This document shows, piece by piece, positions 1 through 8,913 of a DNA stretch of 37,905 nucleotides (position 1 is its first letter; each line of letters starts with the position of its first letter). Position numbers and translations under genes: made by a program. This DNA comes from Schwartzia sp. (in: firmicutes) (GTDB lineage: Bacteria; Bacillota; Negativicutes; Selenomonadales; Selenomonadaceae): assembly GCA_017480545.1 (NCBI GenBank), contig JAFVAI010000041.1, forward strand, positions 1 to 37,905, given 5' to 3'. The notes under the pieces were generated by a model. That model searched no databases and was not told where the DNA came from. It saw nothing but the letters and a program-made list of their open reading frames with translations.

Positions 1-3000
1 GGTTCTGGCCCAGTTCGTCCTTCGCGTCGTCCTCGTCCTTCGCGGCATCGTCCGCGATCTTGCCCTCGTCGGTTTTCTTGTCGTCCGCGTCGAGGGAGGA
101 GGATGCGCTCTCCGTATTGAGATAGCTCTTCCCCGTGGTGTCGAGGCCCGTGTCTTCAAGCGTCTTCTTGTTCTCCGCCTGCGTCTTCGCCTCTTTGTCC
201 GCGGCATCGTCCGCCTGCTTCTTCAGCTCCGTCTTTGCCTTGGTCTTGGTCCCGCTGTCAATCTGGGTGTAGGTGTTGGTCTTGAGCTTGGCATTGGGGT
301 CGCTGTCGATGCTGCTGTCAATCTTCGCGTCCGTCTCGGATTTTTCCTTTTTGAGCTGCTCTTGCGTCTTGACGACGGGGACTTCGCCCGCCTTGACGTT
401 CACGGCGCTCCCGGGAAGGCCCGTCACGGTCGCGCCCTCGATATAGGCGCGGGTGGTGTTCTTCGCGCTGCCGTAAGCAAACGCGCCCTCGAAGCCGTAG
501 CCGCCCTTGGTTCCCGCCAACGCGCCGTTGATCTGGGTGGTGCCTTTTTGCGCCTGCACGTCCACCGAAGAGAAGACGGTATAGTTGCCGCCAACGATGC
601 CGCTGGCGAGGTTGTTTTCCAGATTGCTGATGGCGACGGCGCCGCCCACGCCCACATTGGTGTTCGCGCCGCCGCCCTTGATGCCCGAAAGGCCGCCCGC
701 GATCTGGAAGTCCGTGCTCGTGGCCTCGTTGGAAACCGAGGCGCCCGTGACGTTGTCGTTCAGCATCAGGGCATGGATGTCCTGCTTGGCTTTGTTGTAA
801 TACACGACGCCCGCGCCGTTGACGTTCACGCCGTCGCCGTCGCCGACGCTGGTGCCCATGCCCGCCGCGACCTCGATGCCGATCTTGGTGGCCGCGTTCG
901 AGACCATAAGCGCCATCGGAAGCTCGGAATTCCGGATCAGGGAATCCACGTCCCGGCCCGCGCTGTTCATGGCGAAGGTGCCGCCGATGCCCACTTTGGC
1001 CCCGGAGCCTTCTTTCAGGGAATGCTTGGTGTCCGTGCCGCCGAGGGTGATGGAGCCGAGGAAGTCCGTCGCGGAAAGGGAGGCGGCCAGCACAGGCGCG
1101 GGCTCCGCGTCCGTCCCGTTTTTCACCGTCACGTTGTCCAGCACGGCGTCCGTCCGCCCGCCGAGGAAGGTCAATGCCACGCTGCCCTCGACGCCGATGG
1201 ACGCGCCGGCGCTGTTTGCCGCAGCGGGTGCAGCGCCGACATCCCCCTCATTGTTGGTTCCGTCCGGGTCTGCCTCCCTGCTGGCTTCTCCCATCGCGCC
1301 CGTCGCGTTGTTCGTCTGGGGCGTTTCCCCAACGGTGGGCGCGGCGCTCTCATTTTGGGAGGTCTGCGTGTCGTTTTCCAGGTTGTCGGCGTTCTTCTTG
1401 GCGTCCTTTGCGCCCTCCTCGCCTTTTCCGGACCACTTCGTCCACTTTTCGGAGTCCTTCTTGTCGTCCCCGTCTTCTTCCTCTTTGGGGGCGGAAGAGA
1501 CCTTGGCCTTGGCGTCATTTTGAATCATGCCCGTAGTGATCGCCGCGCCGACAATCCCGCCCGTGGTGATGGTGCCTTTCGCGCCGCCCGTGGTTTTCGC
1601 GCCCAGCTTCCCGGCGAGGGTGTCCCCGGCAATCTTGCGCGCCAGAGCTGCGTCCTCATAGATTTTCTTGGCGGCCTTGTCCGCGTCCGTCGTCCCCGCA
1701 GAGGGCGCAGTAATCCCGCTGCCATTGTCCGCGACCATGGCAAGGCTGTTCACGTCATAGTTTACAATGCCCACGCCAAGGCCGAAGGCTTTCGTGCCTT
1801 CTCCCGTCGCCTCGCTGCGGGCGGAGTTGTCAATGTTGGTGGAGTTCGTGGAGGTAATCGTGGCGAACCCGGTGGCGATATTGGCTTCGTCGTCCAAGGA
1901 CACGACGCTGTTGCTGTCGCCGTAGGAGAGGGCCACCATGCCCGAGACGCCGATGGAGTCCCCCTGGCCGGAGTTCTTGACCTCGTTTTTCAGATCCATC
2001 GCGTTGCCGGCCGAGGCCTCGAAGGACTCCGTTCCCGTGATTGCCGCGCCTTTCCCCGCCATGACGAGGCTGTTGCCCCGGATGTTTTGGAGGCCCACCG
2101 TGCCGCCGATGCCTACTTTGCTGTTTTCCTCCGTCGCACCGTAGGTTCCCTCCGCGCCGGTGGTGGCGTCGGAGGACAGCTTGACGGCGGAGCCGTCCAC
2201 TTTGCTCTTCTGCCCCAAGAGGACAATGGCGTTGTTTTTCAGTGTGTTGATGCCTACGGTGCCGTCCAACGCCACGGTGGCGGGCGTGTCCTCGTCCGCC
2301 TTGCCCTCGGCGCTCACCGCGTAAGAGAGGGTGCTGGTCTTTTCTACTTCTTCCGTTTCCTTCGTGTCTTTGCCTTCGTCGTCCTTTTTCGGCTGGGTGG
2401 TCTTGTATTTGCCCATGCCGGAGACGGCGTCCAACGATACCGCGCCGCCCTTGATTTGGGCAGACTTCGACCCGTCGCTGTCCAAGAGGACGGTGGCGTT
2501 GTTCTTTACGTTGCTGACGAGAACGGCCGCGCCGATTTCCACGTTGGCGTTGGCCTGGCCGTTCTTCACCGAAAGGCGGAAGCTGTCCTCCTTTTCGGCG
2601 GAGGCTTGCATGATGGTCTTGGCGTCCACGTTGACAGCGCCGTTGGCCGTCTCCGACTTGTCTACCGCCGTAGCCGTAATGGCGGCGTTTTTCCCAATCG
2701 TGACATTGGCGTCGTTTGTGTTGGAAACAACGCCGACGGCAGTGCCGAGGCCAAAGGCGGAATTTTGCTTGTCGTTGTCGCCGCCGTCGTTGGTGCCGTT
2801 CACTTTGTCCTTGACGTCCTGGGCGCCGCCTTTGCCGTCCGCGCCCGCAGCGTCTTTGGTCTTTTCGTCGTTCTTGGCATCCACATCCTTGGAGGCGTCT
2901 TTGACCGCATTGGTTGGGTCGATGGACTTTTTCTCGCTCTGTTTCTCGTCCTCGGATTTCCCCGCGTCGCCTTTGTTCTTCTCATCCGTCGCGTCTTTGT

Positions 3001-4822
3001 TGTCCTGCGTCTTTTCCGCATCGCTTGTCTCCGGGGCGCTTTTCCCCGCGTCGCCGCCCGGAGTCTTCTGCGCCTGGTTGTCCACCGTCATTTTCAGCCC
3101 GTCGATCCGGTTCTCCGCCTTGACATCCACGGCGCCCGCCGTGACGGCGCGGTTGACGATCGCATCGGCGCTCGTGTCGTAGTTGGCCACGCCCACGTTG
3201 GAGACGACATAGCTCGAAGCCCCCACGACGTTGGCCTTGACATCGACGTCGCTCTTCGTGGCCGATTCGATGGAAACTTTGCCCTGCGCCGCAGAGAGGG
3301 CCGTCGCGTTCGTCGGGGCATTCACCGTCACTTTCGCCTTGGTGTCGCCCGTCAGAACCGCCACGCCCACCGCCACGGCATTCCCGTCGCCGCCGTTGCC
3401 TGTGGCGGCAAGGGCGGCTTTCGTGTCCGCGTTGGCGGCAATTTTGATGCCGTCGCCGGTTTCCGCATCCGCGCCCGTGGCTGTCAGGTTGCCGTCGATC
3501 ACGACGTCCGCGTTGTTGTAGACGCGGGAAACCGCCACGGCGGTTATCACTTTGGATCCGCTCGCCACCGTTTTGCCTTCGCTGTCCTTTTTGCCCTCGC
3601 CCGTGGGTACGGCGATGGACTGCTTGAGATCCAGCGTGGAGGTCGCGGCAATCTCGATATTGTTGCCTGTAATGGCGCTCTTTTCCCCGATGTTGACGGA
3701 GGATTTGTTCTTCTTGCCGGAATAGTTGACAAAGAGGTACTTGTTCGCTCCGGCTTCCTTGCCCGCCAGTTTCTTGATAGGCCCATCAAGGAAGGTTTTG
3801 TCTTCCCCTAAAATAACGTCCTTCAAGGTGTCCGTCAGGGACATGGGAGTGCTGTCCTCGTAGGTGCTGGCGCTCTCCGCCGTGAGCTTGACCGCCCCGT
3901 CGCTGCTGGCAATTTTGACGCCCTTTGTCGTGGCGTCCTTCCCGATATTGACGGCGGCGGAAAGATCCGTGGAGCGGCCGCTCCAACGGATGGCGTTGGC
4001 TTCTGTCTTTTCCTTTCCGTCGTTGCCCTTGACTGTCTTGGTGTCCTTGACATCGGACTCCTGCTTCGCCGTCAGGATGATGTCGCCGCCCGTGCCGTTG
4101 GACGCGGTGAGGTTCGCCAAACCCGCGCTCGTGGAACCGGTGTTCACCAAATCCTTGAAATTCAAATCCTTCGTGCTCTGAAGCTTTGCGCCGTCCTTGA
4201 TGTTGATGACGCCCGCGCCCAACATGACGCCGCTGTGGGTGTTGATCTGCCCGCTGACGTCGACAGTTTTATTGTTGGCATAGGAAGTGAGCGCAGTAAC
4301 ATCATTCAGCGTAATACTGTTCGCATTATACAGCGTGTCAAAAGCGGTTTGTGTCGGCACGATGCCCGTGAACTGCCCCGCGTTGATGACACCGGTCGCT
4401 CCTACGGCAATGCCTTCGGGACTCAAAAAATAGAGATGACCGTCAATCGCATTGCCTTTAATCGCATTGACCGTACCGTTAATATCAATCCGGCTTTTCA
4501 CCAGATTGGCAAGGGCGTCTGCGCCGCCAAATTTGAGGTTGGCAATATGACCTGCGTCAAGGCTGAACGCGGAGAAACGGTTATAGGCAAAATCGCCATT
4601 GACTTTCTGCGGGTCAATATTGTAGACATTGCCAGCCTGCTGGATTTTCGCCGCGTCGCTCGCATCCTTCGGCGTTATCGTCGATGCCTCGGCGCCGAAG
4701 GGATAGGCGAAAATCCCCGCCGCCATGGCCAAAGAAGCGAGAACCAAACGAGGTTCCATTTGCCGCGTCTTGGTGCGGGATTTTTTGTTGTTCCGGTTTT
4801 TGATGCTATACCCGTATGCCAT
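1..4822 (-). CDS. TpsA: filamentous-haemagglutinin/LktA-like adhesin, partial (C-terminus beyond window)
   Basis: Large surface adhesin exported by the neighbouring TpsB through two-partner secretion. The frame is open from an ATG at 4820-4822 (preceded by AGGTGA seven bases upstream) to base 1, giving at least 1607 residues. The N-terminus has a basic stretch (KNRNNKKSRTKTRQ) and then a hydrophobic signal ending near AEAS, about residue 47. A TPS domain follows, with the typical order of DINGTVNAIKG, GHLYFLSPEGIAVG and GVMLGAGVINIKDGA. The rest is Gly/Ala/Asn/Val-rich beta-helix repeat with recurring phrases such as VGIGGTVG and AITTGG. Three strongly charged Lys/Asp/Glu-rich linkers break it, near residues 577-677, 1094-1214 and 1490 onward. 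It lies 62 bases after tpsB and is probably cotranscribed with it. Assignment to the leukotoxin LktA-like group is from overall resemblance; adhesin versus toxin activity cannot be decided. Confidence 0.9.
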   Translation of the reverse strand, partial: MAYGYSIKNRNNKKSRTKTRQMEPRLVLASLAMAAGIFAYPFGAEASTITPKDASDAAKIQQAGNVYNIDPQKVNGDFAYNRFSAFSLDAGHIANLKFGGADALANLVKSRIDINGTVNAIKGNAIDGHLYFLSPEGIAVGATGVINAGQFTGIVPTQTAFDTLYNANSITLNDVTALTSYANNKTVDVSGQINTHSGVMLGAGVINIKDGAKLQSTKDLNFKDLVNTGSTSAGLANLTASNGTGGDIILTAKQESDVKDTKTVKGNDGKEKTEANAIRWSGRSTDLSAAVNIGKDATTKGVKIASSDGAVKLTAESASTYEDSTPMSLTDTLKDVILGEDKTFLDGPIKKLAGKEAGANKYLFVNYSGKKNKSSVNIGEKSAITGNNIEIAATSTLDLKQSIAVPTGEGKKDSEGKTVASGSKVITAVAVSRVYNNADVVIDGNLTATGADAETGDGIKIAANADTKAALAATGNGGDGNAVAVGVAVLTGDTKAKVTVNAPTNATALSAAQGKVSIESATKSDVDVKANVVGASSYVVSNVGVANYDTSADAIVNRAVTAGAVDVKAENRIDGLKMTVDNQAQKTPGGDAGKSAPETSDAEKTQDNKDATDEKNKGDAGKSEDEKQSEKKSIDPTNAVKDASKDVDAKNDEKTKDAAGADGKGGAQDVKDKVNGTNDGGDNDKQNSAFGLGTAVGVVSNTNDANVTIGKNAAITATAVDKSETANGAVNVDAKTIMQASAEKEDSFRLSVKNGQANANVEIGAAVLVSNVKNNATVLLDSDGSKSAQIKGGAVSLDAVSGMGKYKTTQPKKDDEGKDTKETEEVEKTSTLSYAVSAEGKADEDTPATVALDGTVGINTLKNNAIVLLGQKSKVDGSAVKLSSDATTGAEGTYGATEENSKVGIGGTVGLQNIRGNSLVMAGKGAAITGTESFEASAGNAMDLKNEVKNSGQGDSIGVSGMVALSYGDSNSVVSLDDEANIATGFATITSTNSTNIDNSARSEATGEGTKAFGLGVGIVNYDVNSLAMVADNGSGITAPSAGTTDADKAAKKIYEDAALARKIAGDTLAGKLGAKTTGGAKGTITTGGIVGAAITTGMIQNDAKAKVSSAPKEEEDGDDKKDSEKWTKWSGKGEEGAKDAKKNADNLENDTQTSQNESAAPTVGETPQTNNATGAMGEASREADPDGTNNEGDVGAAPAAANSAGASIGVEGSVALTFLGGRTDAVLDNVTVKNGTDAEPAPVLAASLSATDFLGSITLGGTDTKHSLKEGSGAKVGIGGTFAMNSAGRDVDSLIRNSELPMALMVSNAATKIGIEVAAGMGTSVGDGDGVNVNGAGVVYYNKAKQDIHALMLNDNVTGASVSNEATSTDFQIAGGLSGIKGGGANTNVGVGGAVAISNLENNLASGIVGGNYTVFSSVDVQAQKGTTQINGALAGTKGGYGFEGAFAYGSAKNTTRAYIEGATVTGLPGSAVNVKAGEVPVVKTQEQLKKEKSETDAKIDSSIDSDPNAKLKTNTYTQIDSGTKTKAKTELKKQADDAADKEAKTQAENKKTLEDTGLDTTGKSYLNTESASSSLDADDKKTDEGKIADDAAKDEDDAKDELGQN

Positions 4823-4884
4823 CGTGATCACCTGCTGTCCTTTCCGTCCTTGCAATACCTCAAAGAAACATCCTTGCTATATCT

Positions 4885-6576
4885 TCAAAAGGTGGCCGAA
4901 AGGGTGAAGTCCACCCTTGTGCTGTCCACCCGATTATCGTAAAAATCCTTTTTGAAGGGGAATCCCACGGTCACCGCGCCGTACACATGCTTGATCCGCG
5001 CCTCGATGCCGAGGCCAGCGCTCATCAGCGTGTTGTGCTCCGGCGCCGTTTCCCCGCGCACGGTTCCCCAGTCAAAGAAAGGGAACAGGAACACCCGCTT
5101 CGCCTTGTCCAAGGGGACGTGGTACTCGATGCCCATCGTCACGCCCTTTTCCCCGCCGATGAAGCCTTCCTCGTAGCCCCGGACGCTGCTTACGCCGCCG
5201 ATGAAGAGCCGGTCCGAGGCGGCCATGAAGTCGCCGGAGGACCACTGCCCGTCCAGCCGCGCCTGCCAGAACTGCCCGCCTTTGTAGCGTTTCTGCCAGA
5301 AGGAGGTGAGCCGGTAGAATTTCGCCGTGTCCGAAACCCCGTCGATGTTGGTCCGACGCGCCCAAACGAAGGAGTGCTTGTGATAGAGCACGGTGGAGTC
5401 CCCGTAATGGGTGAAGGAAACGTACGGTATCACCCGATGGATTTTGTCATCCACCCACGACACGTCGCCATGGCCCAAATCCGTTTGCGTCTTCTGATGG
5501 ACGTATTGGAGCCCCGCCTCGTGGCGGGAACTCTCCGTCACATGGAAAGGCACCCTCCATGTGACGGAGTAGGAGTTCGATTTTCCCTCCACGCCCAGAG
5601 GCTCCAATTCCCCGTCCGTCACTTCCGTCCGGTTGCCCGAATAATCCAAATCCAACCGCATTCCCCGCCGGGAAACGGGGAAGCTGTACCCCAACGACCA
5701 CACCTTGGTGCCTTGGCTCCGAAGGAAGCTCATCCGCAGGGCGTCCCGCTGCCCCGACAGGCTCCTGACGTTGTAGAAGATGCCCTGCCGCCAACGGCCG
5801 CTGGATTCGTAGCCGTCGTTGTCCATATAGAGCGTCACGGTCTGGTTTTGGGGCTCGAAGGCCACGATTTCATAATCCGTGGTGCCTTCCGCAGCTCCCG
5901 GCTTCATCACCACCCGGAGCTGGATGTCGTTGGTGCCGTGAAACCAGCGGAGGTCGCGGTTCAGCTTGTCCGTATTGGCAATCTCCCCGGGCTTCAGCCC
6001 CAACCGCCCCGTAATGTACCCGGTTTTCGTGTGGCGGTTTCCCGTGACTGAAACCTCCCCCGTCTTGCCCTCGATTAGCCGTATCTCCACGACGCCTTCA
6101 TGGATCCGTTGCGGCGGCAGCACCGCCCCGCAGGTCATGTAGCCTTTGTCCTTGTAGAGCACCGTGATTTGGTTCGCCATCTCGCGCAAATCCTTCAAAG
6201 TGACCTGCCGCCCGATGTAGGCGTCCGCGACGGATTGGATTTCCTCCTGCGCCAGGATTTCCGAAGGATTCCAATGCACCTGTTTCAGCTCGAAACTGAT
6301 TTCCGCTCCTTCGTCGGCAGCGGGCGGCGCGTCTTCCTTTTCCACTTTCTTTTTCTTGGCGGCCTCGTCCTCCGCGATCTGTTCCAACACGCGCTCGCGC
6401 TCCATTTCCCTGCGGGCCCGCTCCATCTGTGCGCCGGCATCCATGCCCGCCGGGTCCGCGGCAGCCGCCACCCGGGCGTCGATGTCCATGCCCACCGGTT
6501 CCGCAGCAACCGTCGCATGGCTTCCCGCCAACAGCCCGAAAGCAAGCGCAAAACAAATTGAAGTAGATGTTTTCAT
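4885..6576 (-). CDS. TpsB: ShlB/FhaC/HecB-family outer-membrane transporter
   Basis: Outer-membrane pore that exports the TpsA protein encoded just downstream. ATG at 6576 is chosen over the ATG at 6591 because GGGGAGAG lies six bases upstream of it; this gives 563 residues, usual for the family. It starts with a signal peptide (MKTSTSICFALAFGLLAG, cleavage near ATVAA). A charged, probably helical linker rich in Arg/Glu/Lys covers residues 50-85. Two POTRA domains follow (about 92-170 and 172-245), then a C-terminal beta-barrel. The barrel carries the diagnostic L6-loop motif SSVRGYEEG near residue 465 and the FFDWGTVRG strand. The protein ends in Phe (LSATF), as expected for an outer-membrane barrel. 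The gene is first in a tpsB-tpsA operon with its own boxed promoter. Confidence 0.93.
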   Translation of the reverse strand: MKTSTSICFALAFGLLAGSHATVAAEPVGMDIDARVAAAADPAGMDAGAQMERARREMERERVLEQIAEDEAAKKKKVEKEDAPPAADEGAEISFELKQVHWNPSEILAQEEIQSVADAYIGRQVTLKDLREMANQITVLYKDKGYMTCGAVLPPQRIHEGVVEIRLIEGKTGEVSVTGNRHTKTGYITGRLGLKPGEIANTDKLNRDLRWFHGTNDIQLRVVMKPGAAEGTTDYEIVAFEPQNQTVTLYMDNDGYESSGRWRQGIFYNVRSLSGQRDALRMSFLRSQGTKVWSLGYSFPVSRRGMRLDLDYSGNRTEVTDGELEPLGVEGKSNSYSVTWRVPFHVTESSRHEAGLQYVHQKTQTDLGHGDVSWVDDKIHRVIPYVSFTHYGDSTVLYHKHSFVWARRTNIDGVSDTAKFYRLTSFWQKRYKGGQFWQARLDGQWSSGDFMAASDRLFIGGVSSVRGYEEGFIGGEKGVTMGIEYHVPLDKAKRVFLFPFFDWGTVRGETAPEHNTLMSAGLGIEARIKHVYGAVTVGFPFKKDFYDNRVDSTRVDFTLSATF

Positions 6577-6714
6577 CGTGGCTCTCCCCATCTATATATC
6601 GTAATAAAATCTCTTGCTCTCAAATATATATACAAAATTGCCCGCCCGAAATTGACGCGGCCGGAAAATTTTTTGCAGTTTTTTCTATGCCGCCAAGCAT
6701 ATTTTTACAGCTAC

Positions 6715-6763
6715 ATTATTGCATGATTATCCTGTAAAATCAATGGGGGTTCCAGATTGTCAC
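6715..6763 (-). promoter_or_regulatory. tpsBA promoter with upstream 15-base box
   Basis: Read on the minus strand, a box GTGACAATCTGGAAC (6749-6763) lies 5 bases upstream of a -35 TTGATT (6738-6743). A 17-base spacer and -10 AATAAT (6715-6720) follow. The predicted start is near 6708, leaving a leader of about 130 bases before tpsB. The same box stands at the same place in two other promoters of this window (19181-19195 and 20624-20638). Confidence 0.6.
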
Positions 6764-6794
6764 CCCAAAATACGGAATTTTTAAGGAATTTTTA

Positions 6795-6832
6795 ATACGC
6801 ATCTCAGACCAAAATTTTAAGGAAACGCCGAA
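6795..6832 (+). repeat. Fragment of MITE-like element (end sequence)
   Basis: Bases 6817-6832 read TTAAGGAAACGCCGAA, an exact match to one 16-base end of the element at 29769-29935. Upstream lies ATACGCATCTC (6795-6805), which also precedes the related fragment at 22768-22781. No second end is visible nearby, so this is a remnant or a solo end. Confidence 0.5.
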
Positions 6833-6833
6833 C

Positions 6834-6875
6834 AAAAAAATTTGAGGTAAGAATTTCTTACCTCAAATTTTTTTC
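6834..6875. terminator. Bidirectional intrinsic terminator
   Basis: Long palindrome: a run of seven A, TTTGAGGTAAGA, a tight loop, TCTTACCTCAAA and a run of T. It follows the stop of the minus-strand esterase-like gene (6898) and ends the long hydrolase run before the tpsBA promoter. Confidence 0.8.
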
Positions 6876-6897
6876 GTATGCAATTATGCGCACAAGA

Positions 6898-8883
6898 TTA
6901 TTCATCGAGAAGCTTCAGCAGCTCCTTGACCTCGGTCAGCTTTTCCGTGATCGGCCCACACCGGAACGCTTTCTCGGAAACGATGAGCGCGTCGGGAAAT
7001 TCTTTCCAGTCGATGGCGTCGATGCCTTTGATTTCGTTATGGTGGAGCCGCATCGTCTCCCCGCTCTCAAATTTGCGGAACAGCGTTTGGAGCGTTTCGG
7101 CGATGTCCGGGTTCAGCACGTTGCCGTACATCTGCGCCGCCCTTTGGCTGCCCAAAAACGTTGCCATCACATCCACCGTGCCGGAGCCGAGGTTTTCGAT
7201 CAGCGGCTTCGCGGCCCAGTAGAAAAGATGGACGTTGTTCCCGCCCTCCGCCAGTTTTTTCGCGCCGCAGTAAGTGCTCAAAGCGTAGACTTGCTCAAAC
7301 AGCTTTGCTTGGGCTTCCACCGTTGACGACGTTGCCGCCTGCTCCTCGATATAGGCCCTCGCGGCTTTCACTTCCGCGGGATATCTGGCGTCAAGGTAAC
7401 GCAGGATGCCGGACGTTTCTTTTGCCATGAAATCCGCGTATTTTTGATTGCCGACAAAGGATTTGTAAATGTTTCTTTCGTTGCTGGGGATGCCGACCAA
7501 AAACTCGACGCCGGAAGCGACCCCGTCCCGATAGGCAGCGTACACGTCCTCGGGAACCAGTTTTCCGTCCCGCGTCGGCGCGGACGAATCCATCGCCAAG
7601 GTTTGCATCGCTTCTTTCAGCCGCTGTTCCGGCAGCCGCAAAAGATCCTCCATCGTCCTTGCCTTGGTTTCTTGCAGGAGTTTCTTCGCCAAGTTTTTGG
7701 ACGTTTCCGGTGTCTCGTATGCCATCAGGGGACTCCCATTGAAAAAGACCGCTTTTTGGAACAGCCCCTTCGCTTGCTCGCACGCCGCAAGCAGGGAAAT
7801 GGAGAGCGCCCCCGCCTCGAAGCCCATCACGGTGATCCGCTCGGGGTCGCCCCCGAAGGCGGCGATGTTTTCCTTGATCCAACGGAGCGCCGCGATCTGG
7901 TCGAGCAGGCCGAGATTCAGCGCGTCGGGGTATGCCTCGCCGCCGGGGACTTCGGAAAAATCAATGAAGCCGAAAAGCCCAAGGCGGAAATTGAAGGTGA
8001 CGCCGATCGTGTCCGGATAGATTTTGGCGAAGTCATCGCCCCACAGCAACGGGTCGGCGCTGCCGCCGTAAGAAAAATCGCCGTGGTGGAAAATCACGAG
8101 GACCGGCTTTTTCCGCTTCGTCTTTTCACCTACGACGCCAATATTCAGCGTCAGGCAGTCCTCGCTTTGCCTGTGCTGCGCGAGGACAGACCCGTCGTAA
8201 TCGACTTGGATCGCGGACGCGCCTATATATTTTGCCTCGAAGACCTCATCCGACGCGGGGAGCGGCTCCGGGGCCTTCCAGCGGAGCTCGCCGACAGGCG
8301 GCTTCGCGTAGGGGATGCCGGCGAACAGCAGGACGCCGTTGTCCTTCCTGCCGACAAAGACGCCGGTTCTCGTCTTTGCCGCAAGATCCGCGTCGAACTC
8401 GCCGCGAATCGGCCGGTTTTGCTGCCGCGCTTCCTCAAAATCTTTTTCCGTCAGCTGGCCGTCAAATACGAAGCCGCCGCTCCCGTCGCCGTACCGCTCG
8501 CGGATTTTTCGGACGCGGTACCAACGGACGCCCATGCGGAACGCGAAAATGAGAAGCGGGAGGATGATGATATATCCGTACTGCCCCACCACATAATCGA
8601 GCACGTCCATGTCCGTCCAAGAGACGGCGAGGAACAAAGCGACCAAAAAGACGAGAACAATCACGGCAAGAGCCGTATACCGGCGCGCCGGGGTCTTCTG
8701 CACGGCCTTGCTGAAAACAAGCTTGTGTTCCATCATTTCCAGCGAGACGCCCACGACGAGGCAGATAACCGTGCACAGCCAAATCGGGCAACCCAAGACT
8801 TTCGGGATTTCAAAGCAGAACCCATATCCGAGAGCCGCTACAAGGGCAATCGCAAAATCTTCAATCGTAAATAATTTTTTCAT
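6898..8883 (-). CDS. Membrane-anchored carboxylesterase-like protein, catalytic residues lost (probable pseudoenzyme)
   Basis: 661 residues, start preceded by GAGGTAAAGC. Residues 1-120 hold about four hydrophobic segments (8-30, 33-52, 70-90, 100-117). A basic stretch follows, then from about residue 165 a type-B carboxylesterase domain, recognisable by GIPYAKPPVGELRWK, SEDCLTLNI, LGLLDQIAALRWIKENIAAFGGDP and ITVMGFEAGA. In active family members the last motif is GESAGA with the Ser nucleophile; here it reads GFEAGA, with Glu356 at the Ser position (codon GAG at 7816-7818). The oxyanion motif HGGGF appears as HHGDF, and the expected catalytic His region (HG.E..YVFG) reads GTVDVMATFLG without His. 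The acid residue (NER) remains. It is the last gene of the hydrolase run, 30 bases after an amidohydrolase. Ligand binding or scaffolding is possible; hydrolysis is unlikely. Confidence 0.8.
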   Translation of the reverse strand: MKKLFTIEDFAIALVAALGYGFCFEIPKVLGCPIWLCTVICLVVGVSLEMMEHKLVFSKAVQKTPARRYTALAVIVLVFLVALFLAVSWTDMDVLDYVVGQYGYIIILPLLIFAFRMGVRWYRVRKIRERYGDGSGGFVFDGQLTEKDFEEARQQNRPIRGEFDADLAAKTRTGVFVGRKDNGVLLFAGIPYAKPPVGELRWKAPEPLPASDEVFEAKYIGASAIQVDYDGSVLAQHRQSEDCLTLNIGVVGEKTKRKKPVLVIFHHGDFSYGGSADPLLWGDDFAKIYPDTIGVTFNFRLGLFGFIDFSEVPGGEAYPDALNLGLLDQIAALRWIKENIAAFGGDPERITVMGFEAGALSISLLAACEQAKGLFQKAVFFNGSPLMAYETPETSKNLAKKLLQETKARTMEDLLRLPEQRLKEAMQTLAMDSSAPTRDGKLVPEDVYAAYRDGVASGVEFLVGIPSNERNIYKSFVGNQKYADFMAKETSGILRYLDARYPAEVKAARAYIEEQAATSSTVEAQAKLFEQVYALSTYCGAKKLAEGGNNVHLFYWAAKPLIENLGSGTVDVMATFLGSQRAAQMYGNVLNPDIAETLQTLFRKFESGETMRLHHNEIKGIDAIDWKEFPDALIVSEKAFRCGPITEKLTEVKELLKLLDE

Positions 8884-8913
8884 GCTTTACCTCGAAACAT
8901 AGCGGAACGGTGG

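Noticed and set aside
362..3811. Plus-strand open frame of 1149 codons
   Set aside because: It lies antisense to tpsA. Its product is low-complexity and Arg/Val/Gly/His-rich with no domain, and it is open only because of the GC-rich codons of the real gene.
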